From Scheffersomyces stipitis CBS 6054 (taxonomy: Eukaryota; Ascomycota; Pichiomycetes; Serinales; Debaryomycetaceae), in contig NC_009043.1 of the NCBI RefSeq assembly GCF_000209165.1, forward strand, positions 1,710,001 to 1,774,000: a stretch of 64,000 bases of DNA, read 5' to 3'. The position numbers were made by a program, and so were the translations under genes. Of this stretch, positions 40,762 to 51,559 are shown piece after piece. The notes beneath the pieces are model-generated. The model searched no databases and had not been told where the DNA came from. It worked only from the letters and a program-made list of their open reading frames with translations. The first letter of the stretch is position 1, and each line of letters starts with the position of its first letter.

Positions 40762-43700
40762 TCAAGCGTAGAGGGAGAAAATAAGACACAAGATTGAAGC
40801 AAAGTAAACCAGACTTGCTCCAATGAGGGTTGCACCAGATCCCTCGTACTCATCTACTGAAGATGACAAATCTGTTTCATCCTTTAAATCTTCAGCCAGA
40901 GAATCAGAATTAGAAGAACCAGTGGAGTCGTAGGTGGAACTACTAGATGGAGCGGGAACCACGCCATTTGTTTGAAAACCTGAAGTGTCGGCTGTTGTAT
41001 AAGTCGAAACTTCGCCATTTGGACCTGTTGTTGTAACCGTAGTAGTGAACCACTCTTCAGGGATTGAGCGAGATTGCACATGATCACTGATGTGCTTACT
41101 AAACTCAGCAGCGGGCCCGGTTTCAGATTCAAGATCTACGCCAGGATTAATCACCACGGCAGATGATTGACCCAATGTTATATCAGCTGGTAGCTCGACA
41201 GAGGAACCGCCAACAGAAGAATACTCTGTTGGAACTGCGACAATGACAGTCACGGATCCTCCTTGAGTGTAAGTAAACGTTTTTGTAGTGGTGAAAGTAC
41301 CAGTCCACAAAGAAGTTATAGTGGTAGTTGGGTTAGGTGAGACTTCAGTAGGGTAATCTTCAACGGGAGAATACTCTGTTGGAACTACAACGACGATTGT
41401 GTCAGTGCCACCCTGAGTATCAGTATATGTTTCTGTGGTGGTGAAAGTACCAGTCCATGTCGAAGTAATAGTGGTAGTTGGGTTAGGTGAGACTTCAGCA
41501 GAGGAGTATTCTGTTGGAACTACAACGACGATTGTGTCAGTACCACCCTGAGTATCAGTATATGTTTCTGTGGTGGTGAAAGTACCAGTCCACGAGGAAG
41601 TAATAGTGGTAGTTGGGTTAGGTGAGACTTCAGCGGAGGAGTATTCTGTTGGAACTACAACGACGATTGTGTCAGTGCCACCCTGAGTATCAGTATATGT
41701 TTCTGTGGTGGTGAAAGTACCAGTCCATGTCGAAGTAATAGTGGTAGTTGGGTTAGGTGAGACTTCAGCAGAGGAGTATTCTGTTGGAACTACAACGACG
41801 ATTGTGTCAGTGCCACCCTGAGTATCAGTATATGTTTCTGTGGTGGTGAAAGTACCAGTCCATGTCGAAGTAATAGTGGTAGTTGGGTTAGGTGAGACTT
41901 CAGCAGAGGAGTATTCTGTTGGAACTACAACGACGATTGTGTCAGTACCACCCTGAGTATCAGTATATGTTTCTGTGGTGGTGAAAGTACCAGTCCACGA
42001 GGAAGTAATAGTGGTAGTTGGGTTAGGTGAGACTTCAGCAGAGGAGTATTCTGTTGGAACTACAACGACGATTGTGTCAGTGCCACCCTGAGTATCAGTA
42101 TATGTTTCTGTGGTGGTGAAAGTACCAGTCCACGTAGAAGTAATAGTGGTAGTTGGGTTAGGTGAGACTTCAGCGGAGGAGTATTCTGTTGGAACTACAA
42201 CGACGATTGTGTCAGTGCCACCCTGAGTATCAGTATATGTTTCTGTGGTGGTGAAAGTACCAGTCCACGAGGAAGTAATAGTGGTAGTTGGGTTAGGTGA
42301 GACTTCAGCAGAGGAGTATTCTGTTGGAACTACAACGACGATTGTGTCAGTGCCACCCTGAGTATCAGTATATGTTTCTGTGGTGGTGAAAGTACCAGTC
42401 CATGTCGAAGTAATAGTGGTAGTTGGGTTAGGTGAGACTTCAGCAGAGGAGTATTCTGTTGGAACTACAACGACGATTGTGTCAGTACCACCCTGAGTAT
42501 CAGTATATGTTTCTGTGGTGGTGAAAGTACCAGTCCACGAGGAAGTAACAGTGGTAGTTGGGTTAGGTGAGACTTCAGCAGAGGAGTATTCTGTTGGAAC
42601 TACAACGACGATTGTGTCAGTGCCACCCTGAGTATCAGTATATGTTTCTGTGGTGGTGAAAGTACCAGTCCACGTAGAAGTAATAGTGGTAGTTTCGTTT
42701 GGCAAGACTTCAGTAGAGGATTCTTCGGTAGTGGATTCTTCGGTAGAGGAATACTCTGTTGGAACCACAATGACGATTGTGTCAGTACCACCCTGAGTAT
42801 CAGTATATGTTTCCGTGGTGGTGAAAGTACCAGTCCACGTAGAAGTAATAGTGGTAGTTTCGTTTGGTAAGACTTCAGTCGATGATTCTTCGGTAGTGGG
42901 TTCTTCGGTAGAGGAATACTCTGTTGGAACCACAATGACGATTGTGTCAGTGCCACCCTGAGTATCAGTATATGTTTCCGTGGTGGTGAAAGTACCAGTC
43001 CACGTAGAAGTAATAGTGGTAGTTTCGTTTGGCAAGACTTCAGTCGATGATTCTTCAGTAGTGGGTTCTTCAGTAGTGGATTCTTCGGTAGTGGGTTCTT
43101 CAGTAGTGGATTCTTCGGTAGAGGAATACTCTGTTGGAACCACAATGACGATTGTGTCAGTGCCACCCTGAGTATCAGTATATGTTTCTGTGGTGGTGAA
43201 AGTACCAGTCCACGTCGAAGTAATAGTGGTAGTTTCGTTTGGCAAGACTTCAGTCGATGATTCTTCAGTAGTGGGTTCTTCGGTAGTCGATTCTTCAGTA
43301 GATGATTCTTCGGTAGTGGGTTCTTCAGTAGTGGATTCTTCGGTAGAGGAATACTCTGTTGGAACCACAATGACGATTGTGTCAGTGCCACCCTGAGTAT
43401 CAGTATATGTTTCTGTGGTGGTGAAAGTACCAGTCCACGTCGAAGTAATAGTGGTAGTTTCGTTTGGCAAGACTTCAGTCGATGATTCTTCGGTAGTGGG
43501 TTCTTCGGTAGTCGATTCTTCAGTAGATGATTCTTCGGTAGTGGGTTCTTCAGTAGTGGATTCTTCGGTAGAGGAATACTCTGTTGGAACCACAATGACG
43601 ATTGTGTCAGTGCCACCCTGAGTATCAGTATATGTTTCCGTGGTGGTGAAAGTACCAGTCCACGTAGAAGTAATAGTGGTAGTTTCGTTTGGCAAGACTT

Positions 43701-45120
43701 CAGTCGATGATTCTTCGGTAGTGGGTTCTTCAGTAGTGGATTCTTCGGTAGAGGAATACTCTGTTGGAACCACAATGACGATTGTGTCAGTACCACCCTG
43801 AGTATCAGTATATGTTTCCGTGGTGGTGAAAGTACCAGTCCACGTAGAAGTAATAGTGGTAGTTTCGTTTGGCAAGACTTCAGTCGATGATTCTTCAGTA
43901 GTGGGTTCTTCGGTAGTCGATTCTTCAGTAGATGATTCTTCGGTAGTGGGTTCTTCAGTAGTGGATTCTTCGGTAGAGGAATACTCTGTTGGAACCACAA
44001 TGACGATTGTGTCAGTGCCACCCTGAGTATCAGTATATGTTTCCGTGGTGGTGAAAGTACCAGTCCACGTAGAAGTAACAGTGGTGGTTGGGTTAGGAGT
44101 TTCAGTTGATATCGGAGCACGAGGAGGGGAAGGACACTCATTACATTGAGAGGGTCTGCTTGCGTCTGGTGGTGGACCAGAGTATAAGATACCGGCCCTT
44201 GATATTGTACCAACACCGCTACCGTATGCTGCGGAACCAATGCTTATTAATGAGGGATCATAACCTGGACCAATAACAAGTTTATAGGTATAACTTCCAC
44301 TTCTAATGCTCAAGTTGTTTCCATCGTAATCAAAGCTGTTGATAGCAGTGCTAAGTCCAATAACATTGTTATTACCCCATCCGGCTATGTGGATAGGGAT
44401 ATTGGGAGGATACGTATCAATTCTTAAGCTTGAAGTACTAGTACTCAAGTAAATAAGTTGTCCTTCTTCCATAGGTCTTGAATTAACATTAGTGGCCCAG
44501 AAGTTTGAGTCAAGGCCGACATCGAAACATCCATTACCTTCCACTGTGGAACCTTGGAAAAAAATGTTTTGATAGATACAAACAGTTCCGTCATTAGTAA
44601 TGGTTTTACCATCCAAACCAAGGTGAGAAGTTCCACCAGATCTTCTAACGGTTTGATATAAAATGATGGTACCAGTATTAATAAAAGAACCCTTTGGTTG
44701 GATTGCAAATGTTGACCCACCGGTATTACCAATTCCAGCAAACCACACCATACCGTTGTTCTCGAAGGAACCACCATACCAATCATAAGTTGGTGCCGAG
44801 GTAGCATTGGTATCATCTAAAACTATCCACCCGTTGTTGACAATATTCGCGGTAGTACCAATTACATCGCAAGTCATACCTGTCCTAACAATCTTGTTGG
44901 TAATATAGAGTTTGCCGTTAATTGTAATATCATTATAAAAGTTGTGGGTCATACCATAATCAATTGAATAGAAAACCCCACTGTTTACAATGAAGTTTTG
45001 TCTGATTAACGTATCACCAGTGCTAACAATTGTATTTTGGCTTATAACTAGATCGTCAGCGGCCAAAGCCGATGCGACAAAAAGTAAAGATCTTATCACT
45101 AGTTTGAGTGAGATCTTCAT
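40762..45120 (-). CDS. Hyr/Iff-family GPI-anchored cell-wall adhesin
   Basis: A 1,452-aa cell-surface protein. It has a signal peptide (about 1-20, ending ALAADD) and an N-terminal ~320-residue domain of the hyphally regulated wall protein type (Hyr1/Iff of Candida), with NNGWIVLDD, GSFENNGMVWF, GSFINTGTIIL and TITNDGTVCIYQ beta-helix-like rungs. Eighteen tandem Thr-rich repeats (about residues 340-1303) follow. The tail is Ser-rich and ends in a hydrophobic segment (LVYFASILCLIFSLYA) after a Gly/Ser/Ala site suited to GPI attachment. Such proteins mediate adhesion and are carried on the wall by their heavily O-glycosylated repeat stalk. Repeat number is probably variable between strains. Confidence 0.92.
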   Translation of the reverse strand: MKISLKLVIRSLLFVASALAADDLVISQNTIVSTGDTLIRQNFIVNSGVFYSIDYGMTHNFYNDITINGKLYITNKIVRTGMTCDVIGTTANIVNNGWIVLDDTNATSAPTYDWYGGSFENNGMVWFAGIGNTGGSTFAIQPKGSFINTGTIILYQTVRRSGGTSHLGLDGKTITNDGTVCIYQNIFFQGSTVEGNGCFDVGLDSNFWATNVNSRPMEEGQLIYLSTSTSSLRIDTYPPNIPIHIAGWGNNNVIGLSTAINSFDYDGNNLSIRSGSYTYKLVIGPGYDPSLISIGSAAYGSGVGTISRAGILYSGPPPDASRPSQCNECPSPPRAPISTETPNPTTTVTSTWTGTFTTTETYTDTQGGTDTIVIVVPTEYSSTEESTTEEPTTEESSTEESTTEEPTTEESSTEVLPNETTTITSTWTGTFTTTETYTDTQGGTDTIVIVVPTEYSSTEESTTEEPTTEESSTEVLPNETTTITSTWTGTFTTTETYTDTQGGTDTIVIVVPTEYSSTEESTTEEPTTEESSTEESTTEEPTTEESSTEVLPNETTTITSTWTGTFTTTETYTDTQGGTDTIVIVVPTEYSSTEESTTEEPTTEESSTEESTTEEPTTEESSTEVLPNETTTITSTWTGTFTTTETYTDTQGGTDTIVIVVPTEYSSTEESTTEEPTTEESTTEEPTTEESSTEVLPNETTTITSTWTGTFTTTETYTDTQGGTDTIVIVVPTEYSSTEEPTTEESSTEVLPNETTTITSTWTGTFTTTETYTDTQGGTDTIVIVVPTEYSSTEESTTEESSTEVLPNETTTITSTWTGTFTTTETYTDTQGGTDTIVVVVPTEYSSAEVSPNPTTTVTSSWTGTFTTTETYTDTQGGTDTIVVVVPTEYSSAEVSPNPTTTITSTWTGTFTTTETYTDTQGGTDTIVVVVPTEYSSAEVSPNPTTTITSSWTGTFTTTETYTDTQGGTDTIVVVVPTEYSSAEVSPNPTTTITSTWTGTFTTTETYTDTQGGTDTIVVVVPTEYSSAEVSPNPTTTITSSWTGTFTTTETYTDTQGGTDTIVVVVPTEYSSAEVSPNPTTTITSTWTGTFTTTETYTDTQGGTDTIVVVVPTEYSSAEVSPNPTTTITSTWTGTFTTTETYTDTQGGTDTIVVVVPTEYSSAEVSPNPTTTITSSWTGTFTTTETYTDTQGGTDTIVVVVPTEYSSAEVSPNPTTTITSTWTGTFTTTETYTDTQGGTDTIVVVVPTEYSPVEDYPTEVSPNPTTTITSLWTGTFTTTKTFTYTQGGSVTVIVAVPTEYSSVGGSSVELPADITLGQSSAVVINPGVDLESETGPAAEFSKHISDHVQSRSIPEEWFTTTVTTTGPNGEVSTYTTADTSGFQTNGVVPAPSSSSTYDSTGSSNSDSLAEDLKDETDLSSSVDEYEGSGATLIGASLVYFASILCLIFSLYA
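41210..44100 (-). repeat. 18 tandem adhesin repeats
   Basis: The core unit is about 45 aa (135 bp): NPTTTITSTWTGTFTTTETY, then TDTQGGTDTIVVVVP and TEYSS. Ten units, copies 8-17 in protein order, are almost uniform with an AEVSP linker and mixed STW/SSW variants. Copies 1-7 have NETTT starts and linkers made of varying numbers of 5-residue (15-bp) STEES/TTEEP units. Copy 18 is diverged. Because unit lengths are multiples of three, a second frame is also open along the array. Confidence 0.95.
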
Positions 45121-45329
45121 TCTTGCAATATCTTTTTGGAGTAATATTCATTCAACATCTTTTTGGTTTACTGCAATGCAATATATTGATGTATTTATAG
45201 CTCTCAGAGTCAATGAATGAATGAAGGAAGGAAGTTTGGCATCGGGGAACAAGTATGACAAGAGTGGCCTAACTTTCGAGATATTAATAAAAAGTTAGAC
45301 GATATGTTTCTCAACTACTTGTCAAACTC

Positions 45330-45412
45330 ATCGTCATTAAGATCGTCTGCAAACATTCTACGTATTGCTGTTTGTCTAAAACTTATCGTCATTAAGATCG
45401 TCTGTAAACATT
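45330..45412. repeat. 28-bp direct repeat in adhesin promoter
   Basis: ATCGTCATTAAGATCGTCTG followed by YAAACATT occurs at 45330-45357 and 45385-45412 with one mismatch, 210-292 bp upstream of the adhesin ATG. It could be a pair of binding sites for a regulator. Confidence 0.7.
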
Positions 45413-48400
45413 AATATTTTGCACCAACTTTTAACGAAAAAATTATCCTGCAAAATAAGCTTCAATAATATGCAACTAAAACATAGGCATTGTACAAATC
45501 AATTTTTTATTGATAATGATATAAAAAATATATTTAGCAGCTGATTTCTTATCCCGAGGAGTTTCGATCCGAAGGTATCTATTGTGCGGTACTTCCAAAG
45601 AAGAGACTAGGATGGAAACAGAAGGTCGCACACTTTAGGGTAGCATTGACATTTTCAGTGAACAATCTTGTCGCAACTGCAATCAATATTGTCCCCAAAT
45701 TCGAAAAAACTTGCACGGGAAGATATAACAAATCTGGTTGCAACTACCTTTTAATTTGTCAAAGAGAAAATGTTTAATTAGTAGAGACACAGGCTTTTGA
45801 AAGTAGGGATATTATTTTGGAGAAGTGGTGACTGTTAACTTCCGGAGAAACGGCCCTACTCCCGGATCTGCAATCTTGTCGGATATTGTACTTCTAAATT
45901 AAAAAGAATATTTTGCCAAAGTCAAACCTGTGTGGTACATAGTTGTATCCTTCACTCAATTTCGCTTGTAACTACCTAGCGTCACGAAATATGATTGTAG
46001 GGCTAGTTTATGAGTCGTTTTACTTTCCGAGAACCGAAAATCTCGATCCCATTCAGCGACTTTTGCGAAGAAGTTTACGAAATGGTGATCGACAATAGAA
46101 GAATAGTGTAAGTCATTTGCTTCTTTTTGGGACACCTTTAAGATCACTTGGCTGCGTCTGAAAAGCTTTCTTAAATATAAAGAGAAGATTAATTTGGTTT
46201 GTCTCGAGGCAATAGTTTCACAGTCTACATTTGAGAAGAAAGGAAGTTAATACTCAAATGAAAAAATTCTAGAAAAATCCTGGTTTACTTGATGAACAAT
46301 TATCAACTTGATTCTCAAGGTCTTTATTAAAAAATCCAAATATTATTTCGAATTAAAATATTGAATGTGTAGAAGAGTGTAATATTAAAATAATAGATTC
46401 TGGAATAGATTCATTTTTTAAAGATAGTACTAACATCTTTGCTAAACGAGTATTTTTTTTGTTACTTTTTTTTTGGATTCTCAAGCAATATCCCTGACGT
46501 TGACGACCAGCTGTATTAGCTTTTCTTGGCCTAACCCTTGCCCGCCTATGGACTCACAGGAGACATTCATTTGCTAAATAACAGACTCAAGAAAGTTCAG
46601 TCTTCCTACTCTACGAGAACCCTTGACTCAAAAATCTATCGAATCACAAAGATATTACGCTAAACTGTTGCAACTAAACATCTGAAGTCGTAGATTGTTT
46701 GGACTGGCATGAATGAAGCTGATGCACATAACTTCTGTTCCCTCATACAGGTATCAACGCTCCTCTAGTCCAGAGGCTCGGCCAAGATTTACTTCTATGC
46801 AAAGGTAGCGCCTAATCTTAGGTTTCTGTGAATTCTGCTTTCAATCTTCAGAATGTTATACTTCTTTTAAAATGAGGCAGAAAAAGACATTAGACAAATA
46901 ATAACCTAAGAAGTACAAACAGCAGACTTGTATTCATGCACTTCTTCCATCAGAATGTGTAGAGTCACAATGAAGAAGAAATCTTACGATTGTCATATTT
47001 TTGAAGGTTATTGTAGTTTTTCTGTCTCAAGATTCACTTCTCACTACAATAGTATAGCTATTGAATAAAAAATCACACTATTTGACGACGCTCTTTTGAC
47101 AAGACATTTTCTCTTTTCCACATTTGGGCAATAAGGGGTCCTTTGGAAGGTAAATACATAAATTCCTGCCATCAGGGGCTGATGTCAGACAAGAGAATGC
47201 TCATGTACAACAAAGATCTTATATTAATTTTGATTTGTATCCATTACTTAGAGTGTATATTTTTAGAGTGGGGTTTCTATTAAGTCTACGAGAATCTGAT
47301 TTCCAGTCCCTTTGGGCTCAGCTCTTGAAACATAAACAACTATTTTTTATATTCACACCTCTCCAACCTCATCAATGTGCCACCAAATTCTGTGGAATGT
47401 TCGTATAGCTAATCTAAGGCATTGCTTAAACTGGCTCTTCGTCAATTTGACTTCTCTATGCCATAGCTTATTAAAACAACATATTTTGATTACTGTCAAA
47501 TACACACCTAAAATTGATTCATGTTCTTGGAAAAATGTTAATGAACATACCCAAATTGACTTTGATACTTTATACTTCTAAGCGTTTAAGCTGATAATGA
47601 AATTAGGTGTTCTTCTTCTGAGTAAATGGAGATCACCACATGGGATGCTGCAACTTGCTGATTCGAGAAAATTATTAAGGCGTGCATCATTTTGCGTAAT
47701 CTCATTGTTCTTAATGGTATGGGGCAATTGGAAATAGATGATCAGAGGAAAAGCAAATGTAACTTACAGTCTCTTCAATACTTCATTACAAAGGGACCAG
47801 TTGGATATATCAAGCGATGAAGTTGGTATGGTCGATTTTGATTTCAAACAATTATCTCCATTCATTCTTATTGTAAAAGCATACCTTGACACCTATAAAG
47901 AAGGCGCCGCTCAAGATTGCCTTACGTTTTTCACTGAAGTTCTTTGCATGGGAGGAACTCGTAATCTGGCCAGGTTATAGACTCTATGTTTCCAATCTTT
48001 GCTGAAGCAGTCCATGCAAGGCAATTTTGTAAGAACAAAATATCTCAACATATTGCAAAAATATTTGAACTAAACCATGTCCAAACTTGGCCAGGTCAGA
48101 GATCCCATGGCGCGACACTTGGCGAACCACTGCATTTGTTGTACTAATGCTTTAGCAAACGCTTATACACCTAGAGGTCTCCAACCGAGAGTTTGTTTCG
48201 GTCACAAAATCTTGAAGAAAATGGGGCGTTACAATGGGGTGGTATAGCTGCACCTGCACTTCGCTCACCATAAGGTCGGAATTCCAATCTTTCCGGTCCC
48301 TGCGCAAACAGTTTTGATGCATGCGGTGACGAACGGCTTGTACTTAATTTCTATTTAGCCTATTGTCCTGTGTCTCTGCATTTTGTATATGCATGTCTTT

Positions 48401-49383
48401 AGCTGACAAACTAATATGCCTTGTTGAATAAATTGGCCAGTTTCAACTGGTATGATTTCTTAGCAGCCAAGCCCGAAAATTCAGTAGATGCTTCATTTTC
48501 AATCTTGAATTTGGGGCCTTCTAATCGGAAGCTTTTGGAGGGTCAAACTCCCGTTTGTATTTCCCCCACAGATAAATGTTGCAACCACTGATTGAATTGT
48601 TGTCCCTCTTACTTTGGATCGGGCCCACTGGTCTGTATATTGATGTGAATCACAACCAAATGGATGAGGGTAGCCGGTCTGTTGTAGATGGCGGACGGTT
48701 GGGAATCTGATCATTGGACTCATGAGCTTGACAAGAACAGAGGGCTACTACTGAAGATGAACCTATACCCGGTTCTTTATCAGAACAACATAGGAATACC
48801 AGAAGGACAGCAACGCATTAACTATTCAAATCGATGAGAATAAACACGAGAAGGATCCAAAAGAAGAACACCCAAAGGAAAAGGGCGAGTTCTTTGACTC
48901 TTGCCTTTACTTGAAAATTGGCTCATTGCAATAGTTCCCAAAGTTAACCAGCTAGATGTGGAGATGCCGAATGTTAAGGAGATCGCAGTAGAATGCTACG
49001 AAGTGTGTCTTCATCGTGAGGCAGTAGTTTATCAATGGAAGTAATGATCTTGCCTCCAAAGGAGAGACAACAGTTGCTATTGTTCCGATTGCTGGTCTGA
49101 TACTGGCTCAGTTGTAGGAGCTGTACGTTCTTATGAGGCAGTATTTTTGAGATTGCCTGCAACTTTGAAAAAATATCATTACAGTTCATACAGAAAGTTG
49201 CATTACTACTCACCAATAGTTATGCTAGGAGCAATTGGCATTAGCGAGCATCAGGATCTCAATCGTATCGGGTCACAGTTAACCGACTTACAAATATATA
49301 TACGATCTTCACATATCCATACGACCTGTGCTCATCTGAACCAGCTTCTAGTTGGTCAGATCCAACACCTCAGTCTGCAAGCA

Positions 49384-49731
49384 AGTGAATGGCTCTAACC
49401 CAAAATAATTTAGGAGAAAATACGTCAAGCTTGTGGACTCAACACAGGATGGAAAGAGGAACGCCCACGGCAACAGGAACTCTGCCGCAGAGTGGGATAG
49501 GTGATCCATCTATTCCAAGGCCTCACTTGTTTTAGACCTAGAGGAGGTTTGTCCTTAGGTAGTTGGACTGGACGATTCATGCTACACATATAGAAATGCA
49601 CGCGGAGGCGTGGAGAGTAGGGAAAGAGAGTGAGAGAGAAGGGTGAGTTGGAGAAAGAAGTTAGAAGATAGAGGAGAGTAAGAACCATAGACAGTACTAT
49701 CAATTATAGAAAACAGTCAGTGAATTTAAAA
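49384..49731 (+). pseudogene. Relic of the Alr4036-type gene 3' end
   Basis: Degenerate match to 39090-39525: aatggctctaaccca against aatggcttatccaa, cgtcaagcttgtggactc against cgtcaagcttatggactc, then gtttgtccttaggtagttgg and acgattcatg against the stop-codon region, continuing into the 3' UTR (agtcagtgaattt). The coding part is shortened and frameshifted, so it is dead. The match past the stop codon shows that a genomic segment was duplicated. Confidence 0.8.
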
Positions 49732-50316
49732 ATTGTAGTAGGGAATAACATCAACATGCCCTCAAACAAGAGACAAATACAAAGTGATACTAAAGAGGTT
49801 CATTGCAAGCAATTCACATGGAGCCAAATGGAGTCATATACTCCCATTGAAGCACATAAACCCAATTGGAGCCTTTAGAATCAATGATGTTCTATATGAA
49901 TATGAATCTACGAATTTGCAATCATATTGTGACAAGCGAAATCTCCTCTCTCACAATAATAACAATAACAGCTGTGTTCCATTCCCACAGGATGGACACG
50001 AGCAAAACGTTCCAAAACACAAACACAACACGACACAGAAAATCGATTGCAAAAATGCCATACAAAGGTCAACAGACCCAGAATGTGATCAGATCACCTC
50101 TAACAACAACTTCAATACAGCTCATTACAATTTCTTCACGAAGTAGTCCTGCTACTACAACCGGCCACCACTCACTAATAGCTCTTCTACCTGACAGCTT
50201 GCTAACGGTCATTGATCGATCACATCCATATCAGCCCACTGTCAGGTGATTGAGCACGTTATCTATATACAATCTACACATACCGATAAAACTTTTACTC
50301 TTCAAAACAAGATCCT

Positions 50317-50400
50317 ATTGGTCAGATCTCACCAGTTCAGTCTGCCACCAATGAATGAATGACAATAGTCGCAGAGGAATTTAGGAGGAATTGCCCAAGT
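50317..50400 (+). repeat. Second short copy of the relic-type sequence
   Basis: ttggtcagatc...cagtctgc...gaatg...aatttaggag...caag is shared with 49352-49428 at moderate identity. It may be another fragment of the same decayed segment. Confidence 0.4.
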
Positions 50401-50662
50401 TCCAGAATTCAGCCGCTTTTTCACCAGCATGACACTACAAACACACGGTTAAGTACTGCGGCATGGATTCAAAGTGCGACACCGAGCCCACATGCAGGCG
50501 TCCTCGCAATCCCGCATTCTCATGGAAAAACAAACATAAACACCACCAATTCTCACCAAAGGAAAATTTATAAACAAAGCTTTTTCTTCTTTCTGGTTTT
50601 TATTGTTTTACACAACTTCTAGTTACCAATTCCTACTCCTACTACTCTGTAAACTATACGCC

Positions 50663-51559
50663 ATGGCTCCAAAGTCCAAGACCGCCGCCGCCGCTGCCGC
50701 CGCCCCATCCAAAATCACCTACAAGGGTAAGTAGTTCAACTGCTCCGATATTCCCCATCTGTTTGTCCCCTCTCTGGCTAGTTGCCGAGCTGGATTTTCA
50801 CACAACCAAAATTAGGATTCCTACATTAATGTAATGGATCGTATAAGAGATCGACATACTAACTATGCTTTAGACATGATCAAGTCTGCTATCGTCACCT
50901 TGAAGGAAAGAAACGGATCTTCGTATGTGTCTCCTATTATTTCCAGATTTAGGGAGTGAGGTCATTCGCCAAAAGATATGCCTGCCTGGACTGTGACATT
51001 TTGTTCAGTAGAAACAGCAAATCAACCATTTGATTGGCCTAATACTGTACCAAACATATGCAACAGACAATCGCAGCAATTGTCCGCAATTGCCGTTGTC
51101 AGGCTGTTGCTAACTGTTTTCAAGGGGCAGTTCGCATCGCACCACACTCAGAATAGCATCTCACTTTGTGCAATACTAACCATTTCTAGCCGTCAAGCCT
51201 TGAAGAAGTACGTCCAATCTAACAACGACACCAAGACTGCCAACTTCGATGCCTTGTTCAACGCTGCTTTGAGAAAGGGTGTCGAGTCAGGTGACTTCTT
51301 GCAACCAAAGGGTCCATCTGGTCCAGTCAAGCTTGCCAAGAAGGAAAAGCCTGTCGTTCCAAAGGTTACCAAGAAGGCTCCAGTCAAGAAGGAAAAGCCT
51401 GCTGCTCCAAAGAAGGCTGCTCCTAAGAAGGCTGCTCCAAAGAAGGTTGTCAAGAAGACAGCTGCCAAGAAGGCTGCCCCAAAGAAGGCTGCTCCTAAGA
51501 AGGCTGCTCCAAAGAAGGCCGCTACCAAGAAGGCAGCTCCAAAGAAGGGTTCCAAGTAA
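50663..51559 (+). CDS. HHO1: Linker histone H1, three exons
   Basis: Exons 50663-50726, 50874-50922 and 51190-51559 join to 483 nt encoding 160 aa. Both introns have yeast splice signals: GTAAGT with TACTAAC at 50857-50863 and TAG; GTATGT with TACTAAC at 51174-51180 and TAG. The protein starts with a short Ala-rich tail, then one winged-helix H15 domain (about residues 17-85: [48 protein letters not shown]). It ends in a Lys/Ala/Pro-rich tail of APKKA repeats. It binds linker DNA at nucleosomes. One globular domain is like Candida H1 and unlike the two-domain S. cerevisiae Hho1. The middle exon is only 49 nt. Confidence 0.93.
50727..50873 (+). other. HHO1 intron 1
   Basis: 147 nt, phase 1, GTAAGT...TACTAAC (50857-50863)...TAG; branch point to 3' splice site about 10 nt. 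Confidence 0.92.
50923..51189 (+). other. HHO1 intron 2
   Basis: 267 nt, phase 2, GTATGT...TACTAAC (51174-51180)...TAG; branch point 9 nt before the acceptor. Confidence 0.92.

Larger units (their letters stand above)
45121..50662. other. Gene-poor 5.5-kb region with relics
   Basis: Promoter of the adhesin at the left, with a 28-bp direct repeat, then AT-rich sequence. Short ATG ORFs at 47375-47581 (68 aa) and 47738-47980 (80 aa) are open but unrecognised and have no supporting context. Around 49384-49731 lies a relic of the flavin-type gene and around 50317-50400 a second short piece of the same kind. The overlapping ORFs at 49784-50249 are not convincing. The last 100 bp are the histone H1 leader. 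No tRNA or transposon was found. Confidence 0.5.

Noticed and set aside
42600..44240. 546-aa ORF in another frame of the adhesin repeats
   Set aside because: Open only because the repeat unit is a multiple of three; no start context or family.
45541..45600. tRNA-like T-loop (tttcgatcc)
   Set aside because: The T-stem does not pair and no acceptor or D arm is found around it.
47375..47980. 68- and 80-aa ORFs in the gene-poor region
   Set aside because: No motif, signal peptide or codon support; could be chance ORFs or remnants.
49784..50249. Two overlapping 120- and 127-aa ORFs
   Set aside because: They overlap in different frames, are low-complexity and lie next to decayed sequence.
51193..51555. 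Phe/Ala-rich ORF opposite HHO1
   Set aside because: Antisense of the Lys/Ala/Pro repeat tail.
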